Shown: positions 46,269 through 57,166, counted from the stretch's first letter. The stretch is DNA of 64,000 bases from Siphonodentalium dalli (GCA_032622095.1 CP136069.1:126997450-127061449); one strand, 5' to 3'. Translations and numbers: made by a program. The notes: generated by a model not told the origin, from the letters alone.

Positions 46269-47442
46269 TGGTGGCTACATCATACTGACCGATATACTAT
46301 CATGAATGTCAATGATAACAACTCTTTCATTTGGATTAAAATTTTACTCTTTTGTAAAACAAAGAATTATGCTTTAAAATACTATCTGTTAACTTTTCTG
46401 ATCTGTGCAAAGGAAGGTGATAAGATTTTCATACACCACAAATGTTATGCAACAAGCTGGAGTTACTCGCAAAAGATACGGAACAAGTCCCTTGTAAAAT
46501 CCGCGAGCACCTTCGAACTTCCATACTTGTGTGATCACATCTCTAACAGTTTTGTATTGGCGATGCTGGTCTTGTAACCTTGAACGCACAACCTGATAAG
46601 GATAAGTAGTACTGGCAGCAAACATTTTGGATATTGCAGCAAATGCTATATACTCTAATGTAGAAAGTCTTGCATCAAATGTTTTTTGTCTACGTTTATT
46701 ATATCTATTCTTCATCTCCTCGTATGCCATAAACTGCAAGGCGAACTGTGAAACCCCAAAGACGCCAGGAAGGAACCCCATGTATAATCCACGTATTCCT
46801 TCTGTTCTATATATTTTTATAAGACAATCAATTGTACCCCTGTAATGTAATGTATCAGTGACGTTGCTTGCTACTTTGGAAGCTGTATCATATTGCAAGC
46901 AGATCCTAGTCTTTGCTACCCATAAAGGGTTTGTGAACATCAATGTAACGATACCTGCCCCAGAAGCAGCTGCTGTATGGTGAAGTGGTCCCAGTGATAC
47001 TGTCTTCTCTCCGTCTTGCATCCATGTCTTGATGGCATTGTAGTAGAAAAAATATAGGCCCCAAGATGCACCAGCTGCCAACACATTAGGAGTTACCCCT
47101 TGATACAACCCATTAATTCCACTTGTCTTTGCTATAGTCCTTAGAGCTTGAATGAGTCCTCGGTACTGTGGCCTCTTTGTGAAGCCATACCCTTCATCAA
47201 CTTGAAAACGTACTTTGATGAGATCCAGAGGATGTAGCACCAATGTAGAAAGTACTCCCCCGCTCATCCCGGCCACCAAATGGTTCCATTTTATATGACG
47301 CAACAGGACATTTGATCGTGTAACTTGTTTCCTTTCCATGGACAGAGAAAAATTATCATCTGCTTGTCAAGCTTCAACTTCAAGTTCTACGGCGGCAGTA
47401 CAAGCTTTCTGAAAGTCATCCTGGCATAACTTGATTCCTTCT
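46269..47442 (-). repeat. Segmental duplication block, copy 2 (partner 13362-14552)
   Basis: It matches copy 1 from the GTGGTGGCTACATCA edge to TTGATTCCTTCT, covering the whole carrier gene and both short flanks. No target duplication or poly-A tail marks its ends, which argues for DNA-level duplication rather than a second retroposition. Confidence 0.85.
46389..47339 (-). CDS. SLC25A32: Mitochondrial folate/FAD carrier, SLC25A32-like, copy 2 (diverging)
   Basis: A 316-residue intact, intronless carrier, about 91% identical to copy 1 by eye (about 29 substitutions). The three carrier signatures PLDLIK, PLWVAK and PYQVVR are unchanged, so transport is possible. Several positions where copy 1 and the vertebrate protein agree are altered here: SHGALQF becomes SQFALQF (198-199), VPNLLRV becomes VPYLLRV (288), GAG becomes AAG (88), SEAG becomes SGAG (127) and YRGF becomes YMGF (187). 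The AATAAA that follows copy 1 is disrupted here (CTTTCATTTGG). This copy may be under relaxed selection, changing substrate, or weakly expressed. It would act in the inner mitochondrial membrane. Start ATG at 47337-47339. Confidence 0.88.
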   Translation of the reverse strand: MERKQVTRSNVLLRHIKWNHLVAGMSGGVLSTLVLHPLDLIKVRFQVDEGYGFTKRPQYRGLIQALRTIAKTSGINGLYQGVTPNVLAAGASWGLYFFYYNAIKTWMQDGEKTVSLGPLHHTAAASGAGIVTLMFTNPLWVAKTRICLQYDTASKVASNVTDTLHYRGTIDCLIKIYRTEGIRGLYMGFLPGVFGVSQFALQFMAYEEMKNRYNKRRQKTFDARLSTLEYIAFAAISKMFAASTTYPYQVVRSRLQDQHRQYKTVRDVITQVWKFEGARGFYKGLVPYLLRVTPACCITFVVYENLITFLCTDQKS

Positions 47443-47560
47443 CAAATCAACACTGTGACGTCAGTCTAATTGTTCTGTCAAAACAGTATCTGGCCTATTA
47501 TATTGTATCGGCGTCCTATAATATGTTGCGTTTGGACCCTCAACAAATGGAAATCTTTAA

Positions 47561-48027
47561 AGGTACTCAATCCGATTCGATGATCCCCATATAATCAGAT
47601 TCCAACAACAACAACATGAAACTTTTTTGAAATGCCGCTTCAGTTATCAGAATCGATTAATTGCCCAAACATAATGCTAACAATATTATAGTCAACTATA
47701 GTATAGAATTGCCTAAAACCTGTTATTTATCAACATTTTGTTCAATGAAATTGTTGCCGTTTTGTCAAATACCTGACCCAAAAAGACAGTTGATTTTAGA
47801 GTTATCCATCTTCATCCGGAAATTTGTCCGAGACCGACTTCTCGTCGACTCATTACTTTGCCACTAAAAATTATCGGTGGTGAAAAACAATGGATTTCAG
47901 AAATCGATATCTGATCACTCTCAGCTTTGATGGGTGGGTCCCTCGAGTCGAATCAAATATTTCACCCCCCCCCCAATCGAAGCTAAGGAAATAATAATTT
48001 GCGAGCGTTAATTTGGATTGAGTACCT
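47561..48027 (+). mobile_element. TTAA-target MITE, family B, copy 3 (complete)
   Basis: It begins AGGTACTCAATCCGATTC and ends GGATTGAGTACCT, flanked by TTAA (47557-47560 and 48028-48031). The right arm has the same GATGGGTGGGTCCCTCGAGTC block as copies 1 and 2. It is uninterrupted at the point where copy 2 hosts the TAA-flanked insertion. Confidence 0.85.
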
Positions 48028-48031
48028 TTAA

Positions 48032-48734
48032 AATTGGCGCAGGGTATATCTGACTTGTTGGTGTCAAATCGGATTTTTATTTAATTTGATTTGCATTATA
48101 ACAATGAAATGAATGTGACATACTAGTCTAGGCAAATATGGACATAGCTGTCGCCTTGAGAGGAAATTTATGAGACCTACATTTTGGTTCGCATAAACAC
48201 TTAACTTTCAGGATCCGTATCTTGGATTTGTCAAATAGGCGGACTTTTTTTCTCACCGCATGGTTTTATTGAGGCATCTGATGACAAAATCGGTCATTTT
48301 TTAAATAAAGCTGACATATTTGATAGAGTATATTCACACCTTTCGAAAAGAGATATTAGTCCAATTTTGATACATGAGAAACGATACAGAGTAATGAAAT
48401 ACATGTAGCCATTGAATCGCGGAATCACAGTCATGACGTCATGTTACGTCAAATATTATTATAGGGCGCCATGGGAGGGGTTCAATCAAAATTACTGTTA
48501 ACCGGTTACATCCGTCAAAAAGTAATTCAACAAACACACAGCTACGAGTGTTCATAATGAACATAATTATGTCGTGGACTATATATCTTCCGTGAGAACA
48601 AGAACATATTTAACAGCACTAACACGAAACGGGATACTGATATTGACTCATCGAGATAAACAACTGCACGATTTCCTGGGATAGCCTACCATTATTTATA
48701 TTTTGAAAGCCTATAAATATTTTTGAACTGAAGT
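48032..48734. other. Gene-free stretch
   Basis: AT-rich with no recognised gene. The words ATGACGTCATGTTACGTCA at 48433-48451 resemble CRE/AP-1 sites but stand alone. Confidence 0.35.
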
Positions 48735-51395
48735 GATTTTTATTGATAAATTAAATTATGCATATTATACACAATAACAATGGGGCTCTATAGAAGGCAT
48801 GGCTTATGGGCCAGAGCCCTATAATAGCATGAGAAATACAATAATGAATATAAACTGAGTGCAGGTAGGTGCAAGGATTGGGGAGAGTTGGGGCTGGTGG
48901 GGGGGGGGGGGGTTGCACTATTACATGGTGTGCATAATATGTTGAGCGATGCTCATAAAGTATATATATTAAGTCAACTCCAAGAACAATTTAAATATTT
49001 AAGGTATTCTGGGCTACTAATTTTAATGCGTAGTGTGCAGTCTGCGGGGAGGCTATTCCATAATTCTCGCGCTTTGTTTGAGATTGCACTTTTTGAGTTT
49101 TTAGTCCTTTTGAATTCATGATAAAGATTACCTTTTGTTTTTGCGCGGGTATTATAGCTATGGATATCTTCAATATGTGTGAATAATTTTGATAACGAAT
49201 CCGGCAGTGCATGCATATGATAATCATGTAGTATTCTAATGAGCTGCATGTTACCAATATCATCAAATATTAGTAGTTTGTTTAGTTTACAATAAGTCAT
49301 AATATCACTTGTATCATTTGAGATAATTTTAAGGGCATTCTTCTGTAGTTTTCTGATTTTGGTTAGGTTCTTTTTGGTAGTCGAGCTCCATATTGCGTTA
49401 CAATAGGTCAAGTAGGGGATAATTAGTGATAAGTATAAGGTTTTCAATGTTTTTGCAGGAACAAATTCACTGACTTTCCTCAGGATTCCAACATTACTGG
49501 CAAGTTTAGAGCATAATGAATTTATGTGTTTGTCCCAGGATAAATTGTCTTCAATAGTGATGCCTAAAAATTTGGTATTTGCCACTCTATTAACATTTTT
49601 ATTGTTTATAGTTAGGACTGGTAATACCTCAGGTAGTGAACAATTAGTGAAAAGCATGTAATTTGTTTTATCAATGTTCAATGAAAGTTTATTAGCAGCA
49701 AACCACTGATTCATATAATCCAGTTCAGTGTTAACTCTGTTAGATAATTTGTGGATATCTCTATCAGAACAAAATGCATTTGTGTCATCTGCAAAAAGTA
49801 TCAATTTAGCATCCTTGCATATACTTGGTAAGTCATTCATATAGATTAAAAATAAGAGAGGCCCTAAGATTTAGCCTTGTGGGACCCCACATGTAATTTC
49901 CTTGAGTTCTGATATATGGCCATCATATTGAACGCATTGTTTTCTATGAGTAAGATAATCCTTGAACCAGTTCAGTGCAACCCCTCGACATCCATAGTGC
50001 TCTAGTTTTGAACCATTATTCTATTATTTGTTGTATCATGCAAATGCCTTAGATAGGCCGAGGAACACTCCAATTGTGTGTTCGTGATTGTCTACGGCAT
50101 CAGTTATTTTCTCTATAAGGTCAGTCAAAGCTAGAATTGTGGAATGATTCTTCCTAAAGCCATACTGGCTGCTGTATAAAATCTTGTGTTTTCTAAGTAT
50201 TTATTTAATCTATTATACATGAGTTTTTCAAGTACCTTTGAAAAGATAGGTAGCACAGATACAGGTCTGTAGTTACTGACTATACTTGCATCTTTAGATT
50301 TGAAGATTGGGGATACTTTAGCAAATTTCATTCGTTCTGGGATTACACCTTGGGAAAGAGATAGGTTACAGATATGTGTCAATGGTACGATAAAGGAATC
50401 TGCACATTGTTTTAAAGGGGTACTGTACGCCAAATGTTGTTGTTGGTTTCTATAGTCTCCGAGTCGGAGAATAAGGTAACAATTTTTTCATTATTTGAAA
50501 GTCTGTTGAGTACGAAGTAGTGTTACGGATGACAAATTTACCGGAATGCAAAAATACAAATTGTCGTTGTCGAGTAATTTTTACAGTTTTCAACCAAATG
50601 AATCAAATAAAAGTTATATTATATAGGCATACTAGTCCCATATAATCATTTAAGTTATTGTATCGTCGCTAGTCAGTGAGTGGCTTGAGTGTTCTCCCCG
50701 TATCATCATAATATTTTAAGCGATCGTGCGATCGGTTTAACAATCCAGTATCCCTCAATTACTTTGTTTGATTACGGAAATTCGTAATTTAATTGACGCT
50801 ATTTTATGGCTCCAGTCATAAATTCAATTTATATCAAATTATTAACTTTTAAATTATTAAATTTTAAGATAGCCTATTAACCTGAGCGTTTACAGAATAC
50901 ATCTTCGACTCAAATTACTTGTGTTTCTATATATTATCGATATTAGATCGTTCTTGTCACCGGAAATTTAATGAAAATGGCGTACAGTACCCCTTTAAGA
51001 TGCCACATTTAAGTTCATCTAAGCCAGCTGCTTTTTTTGAGTCTATATTTTTCAGTATGTATATAATTTCTAATTCTCCAGCAGGTTCAACAAATAATGA
51101 AGATGGGTTGGGAAGGGGGATAAATTCCTTTGGGTCATTGGTTGAATTTATCTTTTTTGCTAGATTAGTACCTATATTTGTAAAAAAAATCATTGAATTT
51201 TTCTGCAATTTTGTTTTTACCACTTATATACTTATTTTCATGTTGAAATTGTGTCACATTAGTTTTGTTTTTATTTCGATTAAGTATATTTTCCAGAACA
51301 GTCCATGTTGATTTCATGTCACCTTGGTAGCGTTCAAATTTTGTGTGATAGTATGTTGTTTGGCCATTCTTATTATGGATATTAATCTGTGTCAC
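48735..51395 (-). pseudogene. 5'-truncated, decayed non-LTR retrotransposon (CR1/Jockey-type LINE) reverse transcriptase
   Basis: Read on the minus strand, the RT domain runs from about 51223 to 48974. Blocks seen in order are KKAAGLDELKCG (about 51035-51000), NYRPVSVLPIFSKVLE (50200-50280), GVPQG-stop-ILGPLLFLIY (stop TAA at 49871-49873 where Ser is expected) and LILFADDTNAF with the catalytic FADD at 49784-49795. The thumb and C-terminal region follow (FLGITIEDNLSWDKHI, LYLSLIIPYLTYCNAIW). Further stops fall near 50020-50030, and a frameshift occurs near 51180. The endonuclease half is absent; the element is cut at 51395 by a hairpin repeat. The tail near 48735 has AATAAA and TTGTTATTGTG. 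A TTAA element (50416-50994) interrupts it. It cannot move itself. Confidence 0.85.
50416..50994 (-). mobile_element. TTAA-target MITE, family A, copy 3 (reverse), inside the LINE
   Basis: The ends AGGGGTACTGTACGCC and GGCGTACAGTACCCCT are flanked by TTAA (50412-50415 and 50995-50998). At 579 bp it is reversed relative to copies 1 and 2. It separates LINE blocks KCGIL and KQCADSF, which become adjacent when it is removed. Confidence 0.9.
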
Positions 51396-51520
51396 ATATA
51401 TAAGAGAATGAACTGGCTTACAAGGTCAAGGTATATATTGTTCGGCCAATGCATTCTCTTATATATGTGATGCCCCCTATGGGAGACTCGCATATATAAG
51501 AGAATGTATTGGTAAAGGGA
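51396..51520 (-). repeat. Hairpin repeat of the CCAATGCATTCTCTTATATATG family
   Basis: GGCCAATGCATTCTCTTATA and its complement TATATAAGAGAATGTATTGG enclose a CCCCCTATGGGAGACTC loop. Upstream TTACAAGGTCAAGGTATATA matches the copy at 15140. It forms the broken 5' border of the LINE. Confidence 0.7.
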
Positions 51521-51589
51521 TTTCATCTAATTTTGATGAGTGGCGCGCGCACTTCCTGAAATTTTTGAGTATTCGATACTTCGATGCTC

Positions 51590-52480
51590 ATTGTCCCCCG
51601 ACGTTTCCGTCGGAGGACTATAGAAATGACCCTCGTCCGTCCGTCCGTATCCGTCCGTGCGTCCGAGATTGGGTACCTTCATGGTGTAATCAACTCCTCC
51701 TACAGTTTTAAACGTAGAGATTTGAAACTCTGGGATATTGTTCCTAACATGTTGGTGATTTGCAACATCTATAAAGCTAATCAAAAATATAATTTTTTCC
51801 ATATTTTTGGGGGGGTTTTCGACTTAGAAAATTTGGAACATTTTTGCCTTTTGGATGAGATTGGGTACCTTCATGGTGTAATCAACTCCTCCTACAGTTT
51901 TAAATGTAGAGATTTGAAACTCTGGGATATTGTTCCTAACATGTTGGTGAGTTGCAACATCTATATAGCTAATCAAAAATATAATTTTTTCCATATTTTT
52001 GGGGGGGGTTTTCGACTTAGAAAATTTGGAACATTTTTGCCTTTTGGATGAGATTGGGTACCTTCATGGTGTAAACAACTCCTCCTACAGTTTTAAATGT
52101 AGAGATTTGAAACTCTGGGATATTGTTCCTAACATGTTGGTGATTTGCAACATCTATATAGCTAATAAAAAATATCATTTTTTCCATATTTTTGGGGGGT
52201 TTTCGACTTAGAAAATTTGGAACATTTTTGCCTTTTGGATGAGATTGGGTACCTTCATGGTGTAATCAACTCCTCCTACAGTTTTAAATGTAGAGATTTG
52301 AAACTCTGGGATATTGTTCCTAACATGTTGGTGATTTGCAACATCTATATAGCTAATACAAAAATATCATTTTTGTTCGCGTTTGCATGCGTTTGTTCAT
52401 CGGGTTGTTTTGTCCAAGAAATTTTGCGGTGGTTTGCAACATCTATATACTGTATAACATTGTTGCAAATAGTATCCTTC
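51590..52480 (+). repeat. Tandem array, period ~192 bp, four units
   Basis: The word GAGATTGGGTACCTTCATGG begins units at 51665, 51857, 52050 and 52241. Period 192 is 64 codons, so one frame stays open across units until G-run length changes break it. The array is bordered by GTCCCCCGACGTTTCCGTCGG-like sequence at about 51593 and GAGTCGGGGGACATGTGG at 52511-52528, a style seen in dispersed repeats with GTCCGTCCGTCCG tracts. No protein family recognised. Confidence 0.88.
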
Positions 52481-53340
52481 TAACAAATCCAATCATGAAG
52501 TTTACCACTCGAGTCGGGGGACATGTGGTCTGCGACATTTTATTTTTGAGTAATTTTAACATTCGATTTTTCTTGTACATAAGTTTTGTTTAACGTGAAT
52601 CAGGATTAAGTGGGTCGTATATATATATCACTCCTATCAAAATGAGTATTCGATACTTCGATGCTCATTTTTGAGCAATTTTAATTCCGGTATAGGGAGA
52701 GAGAGAGGGGCACATCAATACGCATGATCGGATCGGGCCCATTTATGCAGAGATTAAAATTGCTCAAAAATGAGCATCGAAGTATGGAATACTCATTTTG
52801 ATAGGGTGCTATATATATACGACCCACTAAATCAATTTAGGTTTAAAAAAACTTATGTACAAGAAAAATCGAATGTTAAAATTGCTCAAAAATGAGCATC
52901 GAAGTGTCCAATACTCGAATTTTGATAGGGGTGCTATATATACGACCCACTTAATCCATTCACGTTAAAAAAACTTATGTACAAGAAAAATCTAATGTTA
53001 AAATTGCTCAAAAATGAGCATCGAAGTATCGAATACTCTAATTTTGATAGGGGTGCTATATATACGACCCATGCACTTAATCCATTCACGTTAAAAAAAA
53101 TTCTGTACAAGAAAAATCGAATGTTGAACGAATGTTGAATGTTGTGCCAACTTCACACGAATGTTGAACGAATGTTGAATGTTGTGCTAACTTCACGGAC
53201 CCAAAACATATTCCATATTATCACGCCCATCGGGTGATACTGGTGGGGAAATTTTAGATCACCGTGTCCTGGTGTCGCCGGATGCGCCGTGTGTCTGTGG
53301 AGCTTTTATAAATAGATAATTGGTTTTTCCTTTTTCCGGT

Positions 53341-53885
53341 TGCGACAATTCGCAGTAGGTCCCTGTTTGCGGAAGTCTATTTGCGGAGGTCCCCGAATTC
53401 GCGGAGGTCGCCTAAAATGTTCGAAATATGTTGATTTTAATGAGGGAACGGGTGCGTATATATGTCAATTGATACTTATTTTAAACAAATAACGACACGA
53501 TCATCATAATAGTGGTTTGTTCTATCAATCATATCATGATCATCATAATACGGAACAAGTCTTGCGACTTTTCGTCCCAATAACATTATTTCCAAAGCTT
53601 GTTTACAAATATATGTATCGTCATTCGATATTTACTTGTTAATTTACTTTAGTAAAAAGGGAAATAGTATTCTACTAACTGATAGATAGCCTGTTGTGAC
53701 AATTCGCAGTAGGTCCCTGTTTGTGGATGTATATTTGCGGAGTTCCCCGAATTCGCGGAGATCCCCTAAAATGGTCGAAATCTGTTGATTTTAATCAGGG
53801 AACGGGTGCGTGTATGTCAATTGATACGAATTTTAAACAAATAACGACACGATCATGATAATAGTGGTTTGTTCTGTCAATCATA
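53341..53885 (+). repeat. Direct duplication, two ~190-bp copies 356 bp apart
   Basis: GACAATTCGCAGTAGGTCCC begins copies at about 53343 and 53698; both continue through CCCCGAATTCGCGGAG and AACAAATAACGACACGATCAT to the TAGTGGTTTGTTCT word. Inside the 52560-55250 element. Confidence 0.85.
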
Positions 53886-54084
53886 TAAAATTTGCTGGAT
53901 TGATAGTTGCAGTATGTAACTATTATGACCGCATTAATTGCTTTCAATGTTTAGATATCAACAATGGCTGGACCACTTTTGAAGATTTTATGGCGGGAAC
54001 ACAATTACTCCGATTTTTGATCCGCATTTAGAGACTTCTGGTGTGGTGAATTAGAAGCCTGCAGTAAAAAGCCGTAGTTTTTTG

Positions 54085-54218
54085 TAATAATTTGAAGGAT
54101 TAGTTGTTTTAACGGAATTCTGCATTCATGTAACCAATATATTTTGCAATTTTTTTATAATTTATGCGTAATAATATAATCTTGAGGGCGCTACCATTTC
54201 TGATTATGGTTTTCTTGT
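54085..54218 (-). repeat. Dispersed repeat T, inverted copy
   Basis: Read on the minus strand it starts ACAAGAAAACCATAATCAGA at 54218 and ends at TCCTTCAAATTATTAC near 54090. Same edge as the other copies; no reading frame precedes this one. Confidence 0.7.
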
Positions 54219-55677
54219 ATACCATTTGAAAGAGGAAGCCCCAAAACATTTCTGTGCTTAAATTCGACCAGGTCAGTAGCCTGCTGCCAAGTATATTATT
54301 CTCAATGAAAGGGAAATAACTCTATCTCATAGTTGCACATTATGAAGCATTCTGGTGTAAATGTGAAAATGCAACTATGAACGTGGTGTTTGGGTCCCAA
54401 ACAAAAACAGCCATTCGCACGACATGGACCAGAAAAGATTGTTTCCTCATTCTATTCCTGATATGGTAGCAATAAAGAGCGTTTATCTTATTTCGGGATA
54501 AATTTATATTTTTTAGCACACAAAAAAAAATAAATGTTTTACAATTTTACTCAACATTCTTTCTTTTTCATTTAACTCCGTCAAATCATTTAAATTTGGA
54601 ATATTTTACAAATGGAAATAATATTATTCAGTACATGTATATTGGAAAAAAAACTACATGTCTCTCACTACCGGAATTAAAATTGCTCAAAAATGAGCAT
54701 CGAAGTATCGAATACTCATTTTGATAGGGGTGCTATATATACGACCCACTTAATCCATTCACGTTAAAAAAAAACTTATGTACAAGAAAAATCGAATGTT
54801 AAAATTGCTCAAAAATGAGCATCGAAGTATCGAATACACACATTTTGATACGGGTGCTATATATACGACCCACTTAATCCATTCACGTTAACAAAAAACT
54901 TATGTACAAGAAAAATCGAATGTTGAACGAACATCGAATGTTGAATGTTGTGCCAACTTCACACGAATGTTGAATGTGCTCTCTGTTCAACATTCGCAGC
55001 AAAATCCACACATGCTAGGCGTGGGCCCTATGGAGAATTAAAGTACCATCAGGGTACAATCTCTGCATATATGGGCCCGATCCGATCATGCGTATTGGTG
55101 TGCACCCTCTCTCTCCCTACCGGAATTAAAATTGCTCACAAATGAGCATCGAATACTCATTTTGATAGGGGTGCTTTAAAAAAAACTTATGTACAAGAAA
55201 AATCGAATGTTGAACGAATGTTGAATGTTGTGCCAACTTCACACGAATGTTGAATGTTGAATGTTGTGCTAACTTCACGGACCCATATGTTTTATATGAT
55301 GTGGTCAATGTAAATAATGTTAGGCCAATGTATATACGAGGCAACGCTAGCGACCATTTAGTGCATTATAGGCAGTTTAGCCAATTTGTCCAGGATTTTT
55401 TGCCGAACTTCTTCGCCACTGTAGGACTCTTTAACGTGTTATACGCTCCTCGTTGTACACGGAACAGCCATGTGCACACGTTTGTGATGAAAACATTGCT
55501 GCATTTTACAGTAAAAGTTATTTTGTTTTATTTTTAAGTTCTGGAATATTTTTCATTGCTCTTACTCTCTGTAAATTAGACGTTCACGATGTCATGGTAC
55601 ATATGGCAATCTCTACCAGGGCGCACCCTTACCGAATCTATATATGATAGACACTGGCTCTATGTATGAGGCTATAT

Positions 55678-57166
55678 CACTGCAAATACAAATGTTCAGA
55701 TTTGAACACCAAAAATGCAACAAATATTGAACATGTTCTATGTAGTATGTGTTCAATGTTGAACACTAGCGTTCAAAATAGTTAACGCCTGTATGCGTTC
55801 AGAACACATGCAACAGATATTGAACACCAAACAGGCGTTCAATGGAGTAATTTGAACATATCAGTTTCCCCGGCCATAGCTAACACACAGACAGAAGCTT
55901 CAAATGTTTTAATGCTGGTGTTCAATTTTGAACACTTTGTGTTAAAATGTTTTTAACGCTGGTGTTCAAATTTGAATACTATGTGTTCAAATATTTTTAA
56001 CGCTGGTGTCCAATTTTGAATACTATGTGTTAAAAATGTTAAACGCTAGTGTTAAAAAATATTAACACTGGCATTCAAATTTGAACACTAGTGTCGTGTC
56101 GTCCTCATTGGACAACACCGACCCTGTTTTGAAAACAGCAGCCTTTGCCTTTTTGCTTGGTGGTGGTGAGTTCAAACCATCAACGTGGCCACCTTTCTTC
56201 TTTTCTGCCATTCGCATATGCCGAATTTTCTGGGAAAACTGATGAAGTAGTAAACTCTGAAAATATCAATAATGTTTGGTCATTTATATGTGACCATAAG
56301 AATCATGACATGATTTGCACATGCTACACATATGCTTATGAAGCAAAACCCATTTGCAGGTGCTCAGTAAGTGCTATATTCTATAACTTATATACTACTA
56401 CAGTACTAGGGCCTACTAGTACTACTACTAGGCCAAATTTGTATTTTGAAAGAAATGTATGTAGCCTATACTTATAATATATACCACCGGATAGATCTAC
56501 AATTTTCTACATGCATTACTACTATATATACGTATTCCAAATTGTCAAGGTTATACTTATAGTAACTTATACTGATGAAAATGAATAATTATGAGTTCAT
56601 GGTGATGAAAATTGAAATTACATAATTTAATGTGAATACTCACCACTAACGTACACGTAGAATATATGTCCATACGTCGAAATAAAAAAAATCCGCTAGG
56701 CCTATTTACTGAAGATCGATTTTCTTGAGCAATACAAATTTCACAATAACACAACCACAATGACGCCAGGCATCTCTGCTAATTAAATTAGTACCCTCCA
56801 AATCATCATTTGCGCGCGCAATAGCGTGACGTACCTCATTCATGACGTCATGACGTCATTTAAGCGCGGTGGCATTTGAACACCAGCGTTCAAAATATTG
56901 AACAACATAATATATTGAACGCATAATTGAACACATCGTGTTCAATTTATAATGATTCTATTGAGCTATCTTAAACGCCAGTGTTCAAATGGTTGAACAC
57001 CACCGTTTAAGAATTACGACTTGAACACATGGCGTTACGGATTGAACACTTCACATTAAAATTGAACGCTTGGTGTTATCATTTGAAGACTTGGCGTTCA
57101 GATTTGAACACATAGCGTTACGATTTGAATTTACGCGTAAAAAATAGAACACATATATTTGCAGTG
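55678..57166. mobile_element. Foldback-like element with GTTCAA-word inverted arrays
   Basis: The ends CACTGCAAATA and TATTTGCAGTG (55678 and 57166) lead into arrays of short diverged words such as GGTGTTCAAATTTGAACAC (55693-56094) and TTGAACACCAGCGTTCAAA-type (56874-57155). The core (56100-56870) is non-repetitive with two adjacent CRE-like palindromes. No gene recognised and no clean target duplication. Confidence 0.6.
56843..56858. promoter_or_regulatory. Two abutting CRE-like palindromes
   Basis: TGACGTCATGACGTCA is two perfect 8-bp CREB/ATF-type sites with no spacer, near another half site (GTGACGTA at 56825). They sit inside a foldback-like element, just upstream (on the minus strand) of a short frame with no recognised domain. 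Site identity is sure; function is unknown. Confidence 0.4.

Larger units (their letters stand above)
52560..55250. mobile_element. Foldback-like element with 122-bp repeat units and inverted ends
   Basis: The word TTAAAATTGCTCAAAAATGA starts forward units at 52754, 52876, 52998 (122-bp steps), then 54677 and 54799 (122 bp), with a further unit at 55126. A unit at about 52570-52690 points the other way. The inverted outer zones also share TAGGGAGAGAGAG and GCATGATCGGATCGGGCCC (52680-52745) with their complement at 55050-55125. Each unit includes GCATCGAAGTATCGAATACTC and GCTATATATACGACCCACTT. No transposase seen. Confidence 0.6.

Noticed and set aside
55247-55537. 96-codon frame VLYDVVNVNNVRPMY...
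   Set aside because: It starts in the GAATGTTGAATG subrepeat and has no recognisable domain, splice context or Kozak support. Not enough to call a gene.
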